From contig NC_051433.1 of the NCBI RefSeq assembly GCF_001649575.2, positions 6,759,883 to 6,823,882 on the forward strand: a stretch of DNA of 64,000 bases, in the 5' to 3' direction. This document shows positions 61,405 to 64,000 of the stretch, one piece after another (positions within the stretch are counted from its first letter, which is position 1; every line of letters begins with the position of its first letter). The notes under the pieces were generated by a model. It was not told the DNA's origin and did no database searches. It saw only the letters and a program-made list of their open reading frames with translations. This DNA is from Kryptolebias marmoratus. Taxonomy: Eukaryota; Chordata; Actinopteri; Cyprinodontiformes; Rivulidae. The position numbers and the translations under genes are program-made.

Positions 61405-64000
61405 TTAAACATCAGTGTTTGATTCAGGGTCCACATGCTGCTGGAGGGGGCTTTCTTCTTCCACAGGACCTGCAGCAAACAGAAGAACACACAAGTTTAC
61501 AGTTTCCAGATCAGCTGAAAACTTGTGAAACTATCACGGCTTTTAGTAAATGTTTTGTTATTGACTGCAGCTCTAAACACAAACTGAGGTTAAAGCCTAA
61601 AACTACGTCCATCACATAAAGTGATGCGTTTAAATGTCTTAAACTGTCCAACCAACAACGACAAAGCAAATATGATCAGAAAATGATATTCTAAAGGGAC
61701 AGCTGATACCAGCTGCCATTAGAAACGTAAAGAATTATCTTTTTAGTTGTATTGTCTCAACTGAGATGAAAGCCTTACGAACATTCAGAATCGGTGATTT
61801 TCAACGCTGCAAGTTTTGCTTCAAAGTCGTCTTCCTCCTCTTCTGCATTCTGGAGGTCAAATCCAACATAGCCCTTCATCGTCACACAGTAGTTGATGAA
61901 CCTGCGAAGGCAAAAGTACTAAATAAATAAGGCAAATTATGTCCTTCTGACCCTTTAAGTTCATAATTCATTTTAGGGCTCTCAGAGTAAAAACCCTCAC
62001 ATATATACAGATTTTTTTTCTTACACAATATGCATTTCAGCACCTCTTGACCATTTCTGGAAAAGTTTTGTCTGTGATCCTCTCTTGGAGTTCGGTCAAT
62101 AAAAACTGTACGCAACTGTTATTAATTTAAAAAGATATGTTAAATTGATCACTAAGCAGCAGTTATAGACAAGCGGTTAAGACTATTTCAAGTTAAAAAT
62201 AACACATCTCTCCACAAAATGTTACAGTAAATTGATGTAAAACTGGTCCTTAAGTCAGAGGAAAACTGCTCATCTGCGATGTGTCTGCAGGATGTTTACT
62301 GTGTAGCTCAGACTTTTATCGGACAGACTCAGATTTGTAAACAAATGGCTGGTTTACATCAGAACTCTGAGAAAATACCAGAGTTCTGCTGTGACTTACT
62401 TCTCCCATACAGGGTCCTTTCTAAGGATCACAGGATTCCCCACGACGATGAGCAGGGACTTGGCTCTGGTCATGGCCACGTTGAACCTCTACAAAATTCA
62501 AAAGGAAAAAGAATCATTTTCTGCTCTCCAGTGAAAAAGATGGCAAACCTTACATTTTACAAAAACAAACAAAAACAGTGTGACAAACCTTTTCATTTGC
62601 TAGGAATCCAATATTGAATTCTTTATCCATCCTAACGTAGTTGGGGCAGCTGCGGACCGTAGAGACCATGATGATCTTCCGCTCTTGTCCCTGAAACTCT
62701 TCCACAGATCCCACCTGGTCCCATGAAAATTCACCTTCTGAGTCAATAAACTCGTATCAACGTTTCACAATGAAATTATGAGTAACTCTGGTTTTTTGTG
62801 CAAACATCTTGACCAGAACTTCTTGAAAAAAAAAGTCTCAAAACTCTCAGAGGGACCATCCTGATCAAATAAAGAGGTTCAACTCAATGAGGTTCAACTC
62901 AATGAGGGAATATTCAACACGTGCTTGTCACTTTACATGATCTCACATTATATAAATGTAAATGAACACAATGTTCTACAAGTCAGGAACATTTTACAAA
63001 AAGTAAATTCTGATTTCATGGCAGCCATGCTAACCTTGAGTTCTTTCAGATCACTCCACTGACTGAGGGTCTTGATGGACCTCAGAGCCTTCCTGATTTT
63101 CTCAACCTGTTAGAGACGGACGTTACTGACGTCTGGTTCCAGACAAACATGCTCTTCACACGTGAACGCCATCCGGCCTCACCTGTTTCCTGTAGGGGGC
63201 GATAATGCCGATGTCCTTCGCGGAGAGCTTGGGCAGACCTTTCTTCCCCTGTGTTTGCTCCAGCTTGTTGAGGTACGTCACCAGGACTTCGATCTCCGAC
63301 ACGTTGAAGAACGACGGACTGTTGGCCTCTCGCTCGTCTTTGCCCAGCACTCCATGGAAGATCACCGGAAAACCCTGTTGTGGCGGAGAGGAAGCAGTGT
63401 GGAAAACTCAAATTCACACATAGCTTGGTATAATGGCCGCTTACACAAACCCATCTGTACCTTTTGGGGAAGGGCATCCCAGTTGCAGTAAGACTCACGC
63501 TCCAATTTGTCAGCAAACACCTGCAGTTCATTGTTATAAAACTCCTCGTTGGGAATTTTCAAAATGGCACCATGAGACCTAGGGGGAAGGCGGGAAAAGA
63601 GTTGTCAGTAATCAAACAGTAACACACTAAAAAGAATCAACTCTGAGGTCCTAAATGAAAGGCGAACCTGTAGTGTCTCAGCAGTTTAGTGACATAATGA
63701 GAAGTAAAGTCTTGATAAAGTTCATGTTTCATCAGCCTCTCCAGCAGAGAAAGTCCTGTGGAGAATTTACAAACATTGTTAGAACGATTTATTAATCTAA
63801 TTCAATAATTCGGGCAACACCCAACATTCACCTAAATCTGCACAACTTCCAGTGAAACAGCTAACACCATGGAAGGAAAGAGGACAGAAGATGATAATAA
63901 TCCAACTGGCTTGTCTTACCAAAGCCGAACTCGATTGCATTAGGAGATCGAATGATTGGTCCCAGCTGCTTGGGATCTCCTGCCAGCACCAAATGACCCG
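61405..64000 (-). CDS. mov10: Mov10 RNA helicase, C-terminal part (5' portion beyond window)
   Basis: Nine minus-strand exons, from the window edge downward: 64000-63920 (partial), 63755-63668, 63578-63461, 63374-63183, 63106-63035, 62714-62589, 62488-62400, 61901-61783 and 61469-61405, about 315 codons plus TAA in one continuous frame. Human MOV10 is about 1000 residues, so this is the last third. Superfamily-1 (UPF1-like) helicase signatures in order: [10 protein letters not shown] (motif III), [24 protein letters not shown] (motif IV), [10 protein letters not shown] (motif V) and VAMTRAK (motif VI), followed by an acidic tail. MOV10 is a 5'-to-3' RNA helicase linked to Argonaute/RISC and to restriction of retroelements. 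Introns here are mostly 75-330 nt, far shorter than in its neighbours. The last junction is the only uncertain one: two GT donors, after 61783 or after 61779, give different C-termini. A fish mov10a/b distinction cannot be made here. Confidence 0.94.

Overview
The window is vertebrate nuclear DNA, AT-rich, with large introns and many dispersed repeats. Three multi-exon genes encode proteins that read as close relatives of vertebrate PPM1J, RHOC and MOV10. Several repeats are of kinds I recognise from ray-finned fish, so the source is most likely a teleost, probably a percomorph; that species-level statement is inference.

Layout. Positions 1 to about 30,300 hold no protein-coding gene that I can support. 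This part contains repeat copies: a family with a palindromic end, an inverted-repeat DNA transposon at 15.7-16.5 kb, a MITE-like element at 18.5-18.8 kb, a dispersed teleost repeat at 20.3-20.9 kb, and a solo LTR with a 5-bp target duplication at 22.4-23.1 kb. It also has an isolated CpG-rich block near 19.8-20.2 kb. From 30,726 to 44,509 on the plus strand lies ppm1j, ten coding exons and 500 codons, a PP2C-family metal-dependent Ser/Thr phosphatase. From about 47.2 kb (CpG-rich promoter and probable non-coding first exons) to about 60.98 kb lies rhoc on the plus strand, with four coding exons at 53,173-58,270 giving a 193-residue Rho GTPase. From 64,000 (cut by the window edge) down to about 61.06 kb on the minus strand lies the 3' third of mov10, nine exons covering the C-terminal part of the superfamily-1 RNA helicase core. 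The 3' ends of rhoc and mov10 face each other with well under 200 bp between their likely poly(A) sites.

The gene order and relative orientations match the human MOV10-RHOC-PPM1J block, which supports the three orthology calls. The genes have no common pathway that I know of (a phosphatase, a cytoskeletal GTPase switch and a RISC/antiviral-type RNA helicase); their adjacency is conserved synteny, not an operon. All exon joins below were chosen so that GT/AG boundaries, reading frame and family alignment agree. I found no convincing new multi-gene system. The most interesting points are two mov10 donor sites 4 nt apart, an E93A-type change at a rhoc exon junction, the His-rich N-terminus of Ppm1j, the hairpin-ended repeat family and the X-box-bearing rhoc promoter region.
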